DNA of 64,000 nt, taken from contig CM067521.1 of NCBI GenBank assembly GCA_034509495.1, positions 4,958,940 to 5,022,939 on the forward strand. Reading direction: 5' to 3'. The DNA comes from Acestrorhynchus altus (Eukaryota; Chordata; Actinopteri; Characiformes; Acestrorhynchidae). The notes beneath the pieces are model-generated. The model did no database searches. It was given only the letters and a program-made list of their open reading frames with translations, and was not told where the DNA came from. Below are positions 34,110 to 44,700 of this stretch, piece after piece; position 1 is the stretch's first letter, and each line of letters starts with the position of its first letter. Position numbers and translations under genes: made by a program.

Positions 34110-34340
34110 CCGGACCAAACACACACCTATGCTTTATCAGGCTCCCTGCTCTCCCAACATGCCTGAAAATGCCCCTGAAAGAGTTCAGATTTCAGTCCAG
34201 AGACGACATCATACAGAATGAGACGGACAAGCTGTGGGCCATCTCAAAAGAGGTGTTCCAACACTGCTTCCAACAGCAGCAGAACCATTGGGAGATGTGT
34301 GTGGCAGCCCAAGGGAACTACTTTGCAGGAGATTAGTGCA
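34110..34340 (+). mobile_element. Mariner transposase C-terminus (fossil)
   Basis: Plus-strand frame with LKEFRFQSRDDIIQNETDKL, then FQHCFQQQQNHWEMCVAAQG NYF in sequence and a stop. The CFQQ-x-x-x-x-W-x-x-C-V-A-A-Q-G-x-Y-F ending is diagnostic of mariner-type transposases. The catalytic domain is absent, so it is a 5'-truncated fossil. Confidence 0.8.
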
Positions 34341-34344
34341 GGAT

Positions 34345-35175
34345 CTGAATACAACTATTTTTTATTTATTTATTTTTTAATAAAGGTTGGATATATTTCT
34401 GAACACACCTCGTAAATGTTTCTAAAGCTCCGCCTACTGCTTAATTTAATTAGTTATGGTCTGAACCAATTGTGTTGCCTTCAGAACTATTTTGAGTTTT
34501 GCACATGACGACAGGGTCATCTTTTTTGGATTTTAAAAGAAACTAAGTATAGAAATATTTTTTTAAATATATTTTACCAAATACATAAGTATGCACTTAA
34601 TAAATCCATTCCTATAAACTGCCCACAGGTTTATGAAATTTGTAATCACATTATAAATAAACGCAATCAAGGATCCGTGTGAAGTGTGACCAACGTACGG
34701 TACGTCTCCAACAGCACTGTGTCCATGTGTGACCAGTCTGTTATATAAAGCATGACTTGCACTGTATTTGAGCTGTCTGATCAAGGACAGCAGTGCAGGC
34801 TGACCTTGAGGGAGGACTAGCAGTAGATCATGGCAGGAAGATTTAGATGCTCTGAATATACCGACCGTATTCTGAATTTGCAGTTAAAATAGTGCACTCT
34901 TTAACGTGACCACCTGACCAGCCTGTCTCAGAAATTAATCTTCGACCTTGATTGTGCCACTCACTGGTTATCAGCATTAATCTTTTCACTGGCAGCTTAC
35001 CTTTACTTGTAATTAGAGTTACAACACACTCAGCATAAAGACGCTGCTGTCTCACACACACTACACACAGCTGTACACAGCAGCACTTGTATGAGTAACT
35101 GAATGAGTTGTGAAATTAATGCAAAAAATTAAAAGACATGCAAAGTTTTGTTCTGACAGGAACAAAATACTGTAT
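34345..35175. other. No recognisable feature
   Basis: AT-rich sequence with no supported gene or repeat. Confidence 0.4.
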
Positions 35176-35182
35176 ATATATA

Positions 35183-35655
35183 CAGGGGTTGGACAATGAA
35201 ACTGAAACACCTGGTTTTAGACCACAATATTTTATTAGTATGGTGAACTAGGGCCTCCTTTTGCAGCCAATACAGCATCAATTCATCTTGGGAATGACAT
35301 TTTTTGGATACAAATCCAGGTTAGCACCCGAACATCCCTTTCAGACAGCTTCCTCTTGCGTCCACAGTTAATCCTGTTGGATGTGGTTGGTCCTTCTTGG
35401 TGGTGCTGACATTACCCTGGATACCGTGACTCTTCATACATCACAAAGACTTGCTGTCTTGATCACAGATGGTCCAGCAAGACGTGCACCAACAATTTGT
35501 CCTCTTTTGAACTCTGGTATGTCCCCCATAATGTTGTGTGCATTGCAATATTTTGATCAAAACTGTGCTCTTACCTGCTAATTGAACCTTCACACTCTGC
35601 TCTTACTGGTGCAATTAATGAAGATTGACTACCAGGCTGCTCCAATTTATATTGT
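35183..35655. mobile_element. MITE family A, right end lost
   Basis: Starts CAGGGGTTGGACAATGAAAC after TATATA and follows the 1318-1813 copy closely to GCAATTAATGAAGATTG. The right inverted end is replaced by a (TA)n/(TG)n microsatellite at about 35658-35720. Confidence 0.85.
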
Positions 35656-35679
35656 GTGTATATATATATATATATATAT

Positions 35680-35710
<31 letters not shown>

Positions 35711-35955
35711 ATATATATAATTAGTTCAAGGAATAAATTACTGTATGCAACAGGTCTGTAAACCTAATCTTAAACCTAATCTAAACTTAAACTTATCCTC
35801 AGAAATTCAGTTTAAACAAAACAGCTGAAAATGAGGAAGTAAAAAAGTGAACGTCTGTGGTTTGGCTTGTTCTTTCCTGATTTTCGACAAACTGTTATTT
35901 TCTTAAAGTTGCAAAGAAAGAAAGGAAATCAGTTTTTTTTTTTCATTCTGGAATG

Positions 35956-35961
35956 TTTATT
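35956..35961 (-). terminator. Candidate polyadenylation signal for gpx1
   Basis: AATAAA on the minus strand about 300 nt past the gpx1 stop and about 85 nt past the SECIS core, so the SECIS would be inside the mature 3' UTR. Confidence 0.6.
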
Positions 35962-36039
35962 TGGTTTTAGAAAGCTGGACGGTGGAGCAGAGCTTTGCTG
36001 GACGAGGCTAAATTACCACTGTGAGCATCAGGCATTTAC

Positions 36040-36092
36040 ATTAGATCAGACACCCCCCTCACTGTCGATTTCAGGAGGTGCCTTCATATAGT
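36040..36092 (-). promoter_or_regulatory. SECIS element in the gpx1 3' UTR
   Basis: On the minus strand the 5' quartet ATGA (36084-36087) faces TGAT (36045-36048). Between them GGCACCTCCT pairs with GGGGGGTGTC through about ten pairs, three of them G-U. An unpaired AAA (36069-36071) then sits at the base of the apical loop. Quartet, helix length and the conserved AA all fit a eukaryotic SECIS. It lies about 170 nt downstream of the gpx1 stop and is what would allow the TGA at codon 40 to be read as selenocysteine. Confidence 0.88.
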
Positions 36093-36257
36093 AAACAGCC
36101 CAAGAGACGGTTGTACTTCAGCCCAGCCAGCAAAGTCAGCCAAAAGCAGACCACCATCTCACGCAGAGGTGGTGCACACAAGTGATAGGACGGGAGTAGA
36201 TGTTTACTACCACTATCTCTGGCCACACAACCCCAGCAGGCCCAGAGCCAGACCACT

Positions 36258-36608
36258 TTACTTCGCCTTCTTCAGGAGCTCCTTGATATCGGCCTCGATG
36301 TCGCTGGTCAGGAAATTTCTGCTGTAGCGCTTGAACGGCTCTCCATCCGGGCCGATCAGGAATTTCTCAAAATTCCAGGAGACGTCATTCCTGCAGACAG
36401 GGCTCCAGATGATGAACTTGGGGTCCGTCATCAAGGCCATGGTGTTGTCATTGGGGAAAGGAAGCCTCTCTTTGAGGAACACAAACAGGGGATGGGCATC
36501 ACTGCCATTCACCTCTACCTTCTCCAGCAGTTGGAAGCGGGGCTCGAAGCCATTGCCTGGACGCACATACTTCAGGCAGTTGAGGATTTCTTCATTCTTG
36601 CCGTTCTC
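36258..36608 (-). CDS. gpx1: Glutathione peroxidase 1, exon 2
   Basis: Encodes residues 76-191, from ENGKNEEILNCLKYVRPGNG to ELLKKAK and TAA. The acceptor ACAACCAG|GAG is at 36609-36616. It holds the catalytic Trp153-Asn154 pair (in SWNFEKFLIGPDG), the conserved MTDPKFIIWSPVCRNDV segment that forms the active-site and tetramer region, and the closing helix. With exon 1 the protein is 191 residues, the usual length for fish Gpx1 and shorter at the N-terminus than human GPX1. No frameshift or stop inside the exon. The protein reduces hydrogen peroxide and organic hydroperoxides with glutathione in cytosol and mitochondria. Confidence 0.96.
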   Translation of the reverse strand, partial: ENGKNEEILNCLKYVRPGNGFEPRFQLLEKVEVNGSDAHPLFVFLKERLPFPNDNTMALMTDPKFIIWSPVCRNDVSWNFEKFLIGPDGEPFKRYSRNFLTSDIEADIKELLKKAK

Positions 36609-37239
36609 CTGGTTGTGGCAAAAGACAAGCAAACTCATTCAACAAGCTGTAGGGTCTTATTCCAAAACTTCAGTGACATAAGCAACCAGTACAGAAAGCC
36701 CAGGAGCCCCTATTATCAAATTACACACAGTCATGGTGATGAAAACAACCTCTCAGCACATGAGCATTCAATCCTGCTCAAGAATGATCAGATACTTTCC
36801 AACCAATCACATTTTTGGAAGGACTGGATGCTTCATGAATGACCATTAGAATTCATTGTCCATGTAATCACAATCTCTAAATAATCAGACCTTTGCATTT
36901 TGAATTTTTAATATTATTTTTCCAATTTTAAATTATTAATTGAATAATTAAACATTTTCTGGACGATCAGGTTATTTCTGGATTACGCAACACTGTGTGA
37001 ATCTAAGTGATCAGACACTTTCTGAGTATTATGACATTTTAAATAATCAGACCTTTTCTGAATGATACACTTTATGAAAATCAGAACTATGACATTATAA
37101 CTCGTACTGAAGTATCCACTGCTTTCAGAATCACCCAGCATCTTTCTGAAAGATCAGACATGATCAGATTCTGGTTCCAGAATCCAGTGTCATGAGACCC
37201 TCTGGACTAAAGGCCACACAGACCCCACACTGGACTCAC

Positions 37240-37464
37240 CTGATGGCCGAACTGGTTGCAGGGCACTCCCAGCACCACGAGCCCCTTGTCCGAGTAGGTG
37301 GCGTGGAGCTCGTTCATCTGAGTGTAGTCCCTGACCGTCGTTCCTCAGAGAGAAGCTACGTTCTCTATCAGCACCACTTTCCCTCTGAGTGAGGAGAAGC
37401 TGAGAACATCTCCACACAGCAGTCTGGCGGACAGGTCATAAAAGCGCCTGATGTTCCCGGACAT
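37240..37464 (-). CDS. gpx1: Glutathione peroxidase 1, exon 1 with selenocysteine TGA
   Basis: Encodes residues 1-75: MSGNIRRFYDLSARLLCGDV, then LRGKVVLIENVASL, then codon 40 TGA (37345-37347), then GTTVRDYTQMNELHATYSDK and VLGVPCNQFGHQ. The surrounding ENVASLUGTTVRDYTQMNEL text is the selenocysteine active site of GPX1, so the TGA is decoded as Sec and is not a nonsense mutation. Gln75 at the exon end corresponds to the catalytic glutamine. Start ATG at 37464 has AAC before it. Donor CAG|GTGAGT at 37237-37242; the intron is 631 bp. Automated gene finders would break this gene at the TGA. GC boxes lie about 90-105 bp upstream. Whether it is gpx1a or gpx1b cannot be decided from this window. 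Confidence 0.95.
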
Positions 37465-37549
37465 GTTGAACCTACCGAGCTAAACGCTGAGCAGGACTTA
37501 AGCGACCTTCTGCCCTACTTCAAGTTCAGTTCGGGGTTATGAGCGGATG

Positions 37550-37568
37550 GGGGCGGGGTTAAGGGCGG
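37550..37568. promoter_or_regulatory. GC boxes upstream of gpx1
   Basis: GGGGCGGGG (37550-37558) and GGGCGG (37563-37568) lie 86-104 bp upstream of the gpx1 ATG, matching Sp1-type sites in a probably TATA-less promoter. Confidence 0.45.
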
Positions 37569-37679
37569 AGCTTCACTACAACACACTGAGCTCCAGAGAG
37601 GACAGGGTCCAGCACACTGTCCAATACCCTGTCCCCAAACAGACTGTACTTTTACTCAGACTGTTAGAAATAGGATATT

Positions 37680-38045
37680 AAAATAATAATAATTATTATA
37701 TATTTTTATTATTATTATTATTATTATCATCAGTATCATCATCATCATTATTATTATTATCCTTATTGTGTTTATTATTATCATCATTATTATTATCATC
37801 ATCATCATCATTATTTTTATTATTATCATCATTATTGTTTTTATTATTATTATCATCATAATTATTATCATCATTATTGATATCATCATTATCATTTTTT
37901 ATTATTATCATTATTGTAATATAATAATAATAATAATAATAATAATAACTATTATTATTATTATTATTATTATCGTTGTTAGTTATTATTATTATTATCG
38001 TGTTATTATAATCATCATCATTAACGTTATTATAATTATTAAAAT
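37680..38045. repeat. ATT/ATC trinucleotide microsatellite between gpx1 and tex264
   Basis: Imperfect (ATT)n and (ATC)n blocks over about 360 bp. Poly-isoleucine/methionine/asparagine frames are artefacts. Confidence 0.95.
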
Positions 38046-38234
38046 GTTTTCGTAGTTTGAGACTTTATCGTACAAAAGTCTGCATGCAGGGTTAGATGGG
38101 GGGGGGGTAGTTTATGATACGTGTATCAGAGGTCACTCCGATCCTGAGTTATGAAGCCAAGAATACAGCATGTAACTGCCTGCAAAGTGCGGTTCTCAGG
38201 TTCTACGAGGCAACAATGTAGCTCGAGATGTTTT

Positions 38235-38400
38235 ACACACACTAATGAACTCACACACTAGGGGGCAGTGAGCACACGTGCCTGGGATGGTGGGCAGCCC
38301 TGTCCGCAGCACCCAGGGAGCAGCTGGGCAGTTAAGTGTCACTCAGTGGCGACCTCCCAGTCACATGGTTGGTTCCCGAACCACCTTAAACAGAGGTTTC
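38235..38400 (-). mobile_element. tRNA-derived SINE fragment
   Basis: Shares CACACTAGGGGGCAGTGAGC and GTGGGCAGCCCTGTCCGCAG with the fuller copy at 53835-54052. The tRNA-like head is degraded here. Confidence 0.6.
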
Positions 38401-39003
38401 CATTTCTACCCAAAATAGTATTTTGTTTGGAATTTGTGAGAAATGTTGTCAAAGCTTCGCAGAATAAAATTAAACGAGAATTAAAAAGCATTCAATAATC
38501 AGTAATCAATAACACTAGCGCCCCTAGTGTTCAGGTGCTGAACTGCAATCCCCACTTCAATCGTACTGATTGTGAATAATGAGTGGGTCGGGTTACTCAC
38601 GAATTCACGCAGTGCTTTGTGTAACAGTCTGTAACGAGAGAACAGACTTCAGTAACGGGTAAAGACGTACTTACGAGCTGCTGGAGAAACTGCTGGTCTG
38701 CGCAGATGCGGCGCAGCTGTGATCCGCTTTAGTACCTCTGAGTCGCTGTGATTACTGGAGTAATCGTGGCGCTCTGGGCGCGATAAGGGAGCGTGTTAGA
38801 CAGTGAGCTGGTGTGTGCGGTGTTTACTGGTCCAGGACGCAGCGTGTACGTGTTGTTTGAGCCTCAGCTCCGATTCAGAAGCACATTGTTTACATGTTCC
38901 TTCCCTGCCTGTAATGGAGGCACGTGCTCGAAGGGGGGCGCTCTAGGTGAGCGAGTTAAGGGTCTTGCAGGGTTACAGAGTGGCTGAAGCGAGGAGGACA
39001 GGC
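38400..39003 (+). promoter_or_regulatory. Likely tex264 promoter and 5' UTR region
   Basis: GC content and CpG frequency rise clearly between about 38690 and 38960, just before the tex264 start and opposite the gpx1 promoter, as expected of a vertebrate promoter. An in-frame TAG at 38944-38946 closes the frame upstream of the chosen ATG. The first 250 bp contain a short repeat (CATTTCTACCCAAAA) also found near 28620. Confidence 0.4.
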
Positions 39004-39261
39004 ATGTGGGACCCACCTGTGATGCTGGTCGTCGTTGGGTTCCTTTGTGGGTTCCTGTCGATTGTGGCTGGATATGTTCTGTACTCTGGACTCCTGAGCC
39101 AGACCCTGATCAGGACAGGTTCTCCTCCAATCAGAAACATCACTTTGGCCTATAAGTTCAGACAGGGCTCCTATAAGGAGAGCGGGAGGCTGTTCGCTGA
39201 GAGCTGCTCTCTGGCCCCAAAGCTGCCCACCCTGGGCATCTTCTATGATGATCCAAAGAAG
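39004..39261 (+). CDS. tex264: TEX264 (ER-phagy receptor), exon with start codon
   Basis: Encodes the first 86 residues. MWDPPVMLVVVGFLCGFLSI begins a single hydrophobic anchor (about residues 6-30) that would hold the protein in the ER membrane. It is followed by GSPPIRNITLAYKFRQGSYK, ESGRLFAESCSLAPKL and FYDDPKK, the start of the cytosolic GyrI-like domain. The match to vertebrate TEX264 (SPPIRN, AYKF, GRLF, ESCS) is clear. The start is the first ATG after an in-frame TAG. Donor AAG|GTGAGG at 39259-39267, phase 0. TEX264 links ER membrane to LC3/GABARAP during ER-phagy through a C-terminal LIR motif, which would be encoded outside the window. Confidence 0.94.
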
Positions 39262-39329
39262 GTGAGGAGATCTACTGCTGCTGCTCACACACGTGCTTCT
39301 GCCAGACTTCGAGCTGGTCAGTGGGACTG

Positions 39330-40270
39330 CAGTAGTGGACCATAGCAACCAAATCCTGTACCATAGCAACACTAACACTCAACACCTTAGCTAGCAACAT
39401 CTTAGCAACCAAATCATGTACCATAGCAACACGAACACTCAACACCTTAGCTAGCAACACCTTAGCAACCAACCCATATACCATAACAACATCTTGTCAA
39501 CCAACATCTATACCATAACAACACATTAGCGACCAAATCATGTACCACAGCCACACTGTAGCACTCGACACCTTAGCTAGCAACCCTTTAGCAACCAAAT
39601 CATGTACCATAGCAACACAGTAGCACTCAACACCTTAGCTAGCAACACCTTAGCAACCAAACCATGTATCATAACATCTTAGCAACCAACACCTATACCA
39701 CAGCAACACTTTTGCAACTAAATCATGTACCATAACACTGTAGCACTCAACAATTTAACAACCAACACCTATACAATAGCAACACCTTAGCAACCAAACC
39801 ATATACCATAGCAACACTGTGACATTTGCAACCACCTAGCAACCAACATCCACATCATAACATCTTAGCAATTAACCCCTGTACCATAGCACCTTCACAA
39901 CCAACCCCTTTTCTGTAACAACATTTTATCAACCAAGAACTATACCATAGTAACACCTTAGCAACCAGTACCATAGCAACACCTTAGCAAGCGGTACCTA
40001 TACCATAGCAACACATTAGCAACCATCTAGAAATACCTTAGCAACCAACATGGATACCGCAACAACATCTTGCAACCAACTCCTGTACCTTAGCACCTTC
40101 CCAACCGACCCCTATACCATAACACCTTATCAACCAAGGACTATACCATAGCAAAACCTTAGCAACCACCTAACAACACTTTAGCAGCTAACTCCTATAC
40201 CATAGCATCACTGTAGCAATCGACTACTATACCATAGCAACACCTTATCAACTAACTGCTATACTATGTC
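39330..40270. repeat. Minisatellite of CCATAGCAACACCTTAGCAA type in tex264 intron 1
   Basis: About 940 bp of CCATAGCAACACCTTAGCAACCAA-like units with AACTCCTATA and TCATGTA variants, starting about 70 bp after the donor. This is the reverse complement of the array at 10290-10965. Confidence 0.93.
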
Positions 40271-40594
40271 ACTTATTTTTATTTTCTAAAGATATTCAAC
40301 CACATTGTGTTTCTGCTTTGAAAATAAAACATCACTTTTGGTTTTAATTTGATATATTTTATCCACAGCTGTAATAACTCATTTACATGTTTAGCATTTG
40401 GCTGATAGTCTTACCCAGAGAGACTTATATTCCTGTTGTGTTACGGAGGTGTGTAGTGTTAGGAGTATTTGGCATTGACTCTTTTGGCCAGGGAATCAAA
40501 GCCTAGTGACCCACAATAGTGCACCATGACAGGCCATAGTAGTTAGCATTTAAGAGTGTCAGTATTAATTTATGTTTATATAAGAATCTTATAT

Positions 40595-41170
40595 AAACAT
40601 AGAGTTGTTTTGTCATGTGCACAGTAAACAGGCAGTTACACTGTACAATGAAATTGTAATTGACGTGTGTGTGTTGTGGGTGCGGGTGCGGGGATGGGGG
40701 TGTTCATTCAGAGTGATGGTAAGGGCTGTGTTACAGTCATTCACAAGTCTAATGGCTTGTGGGTAGAAACTGTTTGCGAGTCTGGTTGTCCTGGACTTCA
40801 CACTCTTGTAGTGTTGGCCTGATGGTGGGAGTGTGAAGAGGCTGAGGGTGTTGAGGGCCTCCTAGTCGCCCTGGTGTGCTAGATGTCCTGCAGTGAGGGG
40901 AATGCTGCTCCTGAGATGGACTGTGTGGTTTGGATGCCTTCCTGTCCTGAATAGTACAGTGTCTGTACCACATGATGATGGAACCCGTGAGGACACTCTC
41001 GAATGTGCATCTGTTGACGTTGCTGGCTGGCATTCCGAATTCCCTCAGTTCAGTTAGTGCTGGGACTTCTTGATGATGTTGTGAGATCAGGTGAGACCCT
41101 CATTGATGTGACTGCAGAGGTATTTGAAGGTCTTTACACTTTCCAACTGTGTCTCAGCTATGTAGTGGTG
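40595..41170 (-). mobile_element. LINE 3' fragment, minus strand
   Basis: The minus strand encodes RTTRLANSFYPQAIRLVNDC, the typical C-terminal motif of fish non-LTR reverse transcriptases, with further coding traces to about 41170 in other frames. The 3' end contains ATTTCATTGTACAGTGTAAC on the same strand. Confidence 0.75.
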
Positions 41171-41365
41171 AGTGCAACTCCCTCTGCCAGTCTCCTCATG
41201 TATTATTATATCTTACATATGTATTTATTCTGATTTAATAATGTCACATACAGACCATATAACTGACTGGATCTGGGGTCAGCGGTTCCATTTTGTTTTG
41301 TCAAACGTTTACTCAATATTGCTCTGCAGTGGAAAAAATGGTATTACAACAAGGACATACTCTGT

Positions 41366-41372
41366 CTGTGTG

Positions 41373-41406
<34 letters not shown>
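41366..41406. repeat. TG microsatellite
   Basis: (TG)n with one TTT interruption, followed by TATG/CATA tetranucleotide runs to about 41455. Confidence 0.95.
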
Positions 41407-41454
41407 GATATATATGTATGTGTGTATTTACATACATACATACATACATATATA

Positions 41455-42265
41455 GTAGACATCTCTGCATGCAGTTGTAGAGGTTCCTGACGGTGTCCTG
41501 TGATGATCCATCCCATACAGCCTGCATGTTCTCATTCAGTTCTGCAGATGGTGTGGTAGGGGTGGAGGGTTGATAGAGCGTCCAATAGCATCCCACACAT
41601 TTTCAATCAGGGACAGATCTGTGACACTATGTCATAGTATCTGTGTCTTCAAATTGAGCTCTTGAGACGGCAGCAGTGTGTGGATGAGAATCGTCCTGTT
41701 GGAACAGACCACCGGACTGTGTGTTCAGAAAAAGTTTCTACGATGATTTTGTTTTTATTGTCATACGTATTTGTTCAGAATATTTTTTAAGTGTTACTTT
41801 CCAGTTTAAATGTTTCATTAAATAAATGAATATTTTTAATAATTAAAAGTTAATTTCCCTTTAAACAATTGCATTATTGTGCAATTACCGTTAAATCAGT
41901 GGCATAAAATGGTCTTAAAATCGCAATAATATAATTTATTGCAATTATTTCTGACACAGCAAATCGTCCACAGAAATGTAGTTATCATGAGGCCTTGTTG
42001 AAGGACCTCATTAATGTAACACTGGACCATCAAAGTGCCTGTAATGAACACCAAAGGAGATCTTCCATTGTATGAAATAGCTCCCCACACATCACACCAG
42101 GTCTTCTGGACGTGTGATGGGTGACAACAAACTTGCCGGTGACCACGTTGCCTCCACACAAGGATTGATTGTGGTCAAGACAAAAGTGGACTGAAGATGA
42201 CCTGCTGCCATTTTCTTCTGTTTCTGTGCTAAAATGTGAACATGTAACAAGTCTGCAGACCATAC
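41455..42265 (-). mobile_element. Tc3-like transposase fragment (family T3) with an internal insertion
   Basis: The minus strand encodes NENMQAVWDGSSQDTVRNLY, then upstream DVWGAISYNGRSPLVFITGT, the central block of a DDE_3 transposase. Compared with the copy at 3665-4220, roughly 41735-41985 is an unrelated AT-rich insertion. Confidence 0.8.
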
Positions 42266-42269
42266 AGTG

Positions 42270-43587
42270 TCGAAATACCCAGGAATATCAGTAGAGAAGC
42301 AAGTGTGCACTTTGTAGCGTTTAGTGTAAATGATGCTATATCGCCCCCCTGGGGTTGTACACTGTATACTCCCAGTGTTTATTCAATATGGAAATCATAA
42401 AACACACACTTGGTAAATATTAACCCACCTTTCAGAGGTGTTACAGCTGCTGCATTAGAATTAATTGATGGTCTTTATCTCCAGGCCTGTCACAGTATTG
42501 GAATAATGGCAATACATGATAATATTGTCATTTTAAGAGTGTCATCAGTGATGTCCTGCATGAATAAAACAGATTTATATAAAAAAAAAGTGCCGCTCAG
42601 TGCTGGTGAGTAGCACACATTGATGGGTAGCACAACTCGACAGAACTCGTTCAGAAAATGTTCCCACACCGGAGCTGGAATACGGCTTTTGCATTCCATT
42701 TCCAACTTCCAAATGTTCTGGATGTAATTGTGTCTTTGGGACATATTTAGGGCCTTATGAGAACCATTTTATTTTTTGCTGAATTCTGTTTTTATTTATT
42801 TATTTATTGTTTGTTTGTTTGTAACTATGGTGACAGACCTTTCACTTAAGGCACTTAGTGTCTGAATTTAAGGCTATACAATGAATTGTCTTTCAAAAGA
42901 TTGTGCTTCCATTGTGCTCTCGCTCAATTATGAATTCATGGGAAGCTGCTGCACATGAAGGTGTAGCTGCTATTGTTTAAAATAGTACTGCTCTGCTTTT
43001 AAAGCTCTGTTAGCTCAGCATGGTGATCAGTCCCGCACTGGTTGCTTCAGTGGTGTATTTTTGCATGTCTCGCTGTAGTGCCTTATGTGAATATACTGCT
43101 CTAAGAACAGGCGTATTGATTTTATAAATATATATATTATAAGTATAAATGGGCTGTTAGTAATGGGAGCCTGTAAAAGATCTCAACCCGATACTTTGGA
43201 GAGATGTCCACATAGTTTTGGCTGTACAGTGTGGTGAATCTCACCAACTGCTTACTATTTTCAGAGAAAAAAACAAAATCAAATGGTGAGTGAAGAATGG
43301 AAAATTAATCAGCAGGTGAATCCATAATGAAAATAGCTTAACGTTTTTATTTTATTTCATTTTCATGTATTTTTGTTATGAAATTGTATATTTTTTATCT
43401 TTAGAAGAGTCCTGTTATTCTTTTAAAGGTCTTTGTAACTGATATTTTATTTTATTTTATCTTATTTTATTTTATTTTGATTTTATATATTTATATATAG
43501 TTTCATTATAAAAATTTTTCAGGTTTTAACTATAGAAAACAAATCCTATTTTTATTACTTTAAGGGTTTTTGTAGCTGATGATAATG

Positions 43588-43627
<40 letters not shown>

Positions 43628-43950
43628 AACAATAACAACAAGGAGTACTGTATGCTAGGGCTGGGAAATATAGATATCAATATAATGGCACTAAAAAGGG
43701 TTCCAGAGTACAGTCAAATTAGTTCCAGATTGTAGGCATTAAGAGATCTGTATGCCTTGAGTGTTTCTTTTTGTGTACGTTGATGTCGAGCTACTGTAAC
43801 TTTAGCTTATTAGTGTCAGACAACCTGTCGTTTGGTGGCAAACTGTTAAATGAAGGTGTCTGGATGATCCATATTTCCATTTTCCTACCCTTGACGCAGC
43901 TAAGCTAAACAGTTAAACTGCCCCTACAAAACCCTTTATCTCTGTTTACA
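42270..43950. other. Intronic sequence without recognised features
   Basis: AT-rich. Contains (TTTTA)n-like runs at about 43440-43480 and (ATT)n at 43590-43625. No exon or terminal repeats recognised. Confidence 0.4.
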
Positions 43951-43954
43951 AATA

Positions 43955-44700
43955 AGAGGTGGGCATTTCAGGTCCAGAAAATCTAAATCTGCTCCAGCAT
44001 TTTGTTCCGATTGTCTGGGTGGCTCTTCTGCGGCTCAGCCTGCCAAGCCGTTATTAGCAGAATAGGTGGACGTCCTCAAGGTGGAGTAAAAGTCGTTACT
44101 ATTCTACAAATAACTAACCCTAATGTGAAAGTGGTGGACCTGGATTATAATTCAGCAGCAGTGGAGGTGTAATGTGCTGCTCTGCCACTAGGTGAGGCTG
44201 TTGCTACAGTAATGCTGGGTAATGTCTGTGGTGTGGTGGAATCCTGTTTTCTTAGGTTAGATTTTCTGCTCTTTCTATTAGAATTTGTCAGTAACCAATA
44301 AGTTGATTGGCTCTTTTTGTGAATGGACGGTACTTTGTGACCAGCTCTTTTTGTGGAAGGACGGGGTTTTTTCTGTGCCCAACAAGCTGATTGGCTGCTT
44401 TTGACACTCACAATCCTGCCACAGGATTTTGTTCCGATTGTCTGGGTGGCTCTTCTGTGGCTCAGCCTGCCAAGCCGTTATTAGCAGAATAGGTGGACGT
44501 CCTCAAGGTGGAGTAAAAGTCGTTATGATTCTACAAAATCTAAACCTCATATGAAAGTGGTGGACCTGGATTATGTTAGAGGTGCGTAAATCAATCAAAC
44601 CAATAGTAAAAATCCACACCTGGAACACAACAATGATTACTTCACTACAATAAACCTTCAATGGCAGTGGAGGTGTAATGTGCTGCTCTGCCACTAGGTG
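43955..44700. repeat. hAT-type MITE end and a locally duplicated repeat
   Basis: GAGGTGGGCATTTCAGGTCC at about 43956 matches the termini of the 81-bp MITE at 16134. A block of about 110 bp (GATTGTCTGGGTGGCTCTTC to TCGTTACTATTCTAC) is nearly identical at about 43999-44112 and 44424-44537. GTAATGTGCTGCTCTGCCAC occurs at about 44169 and 44671. This indicates local duplication of about 0.4-0.5 kb. Confidence 0.75.

Noticed and set aside
36331..36842. Two plus-strand frames of 116 codons opposite gpx1 exon 2
   Set aside because: They are antisense shadows of the conserved GPX1 exon.
37345..37347. In-frame TGA in gpx1 exon 1 as a nonsense mutation or pseudogene sign
   Set aside because: It lies exactly at the GPX selenocysteine position, the rest of the protein is intact and a SECIS hairpin is present downstream.
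37656..38055. Isoleucine/methionine/asparagine-rich open frames
   Set aside because: They are translations of an ATT/ATC microsatellite.
38947..39003. Longer N-terminus for tex264
   Set aside because: The frame opens at a GTG directly after an in-frame TAG; the first ATG at 39004 gives the expected N-terminal membrane anchor.
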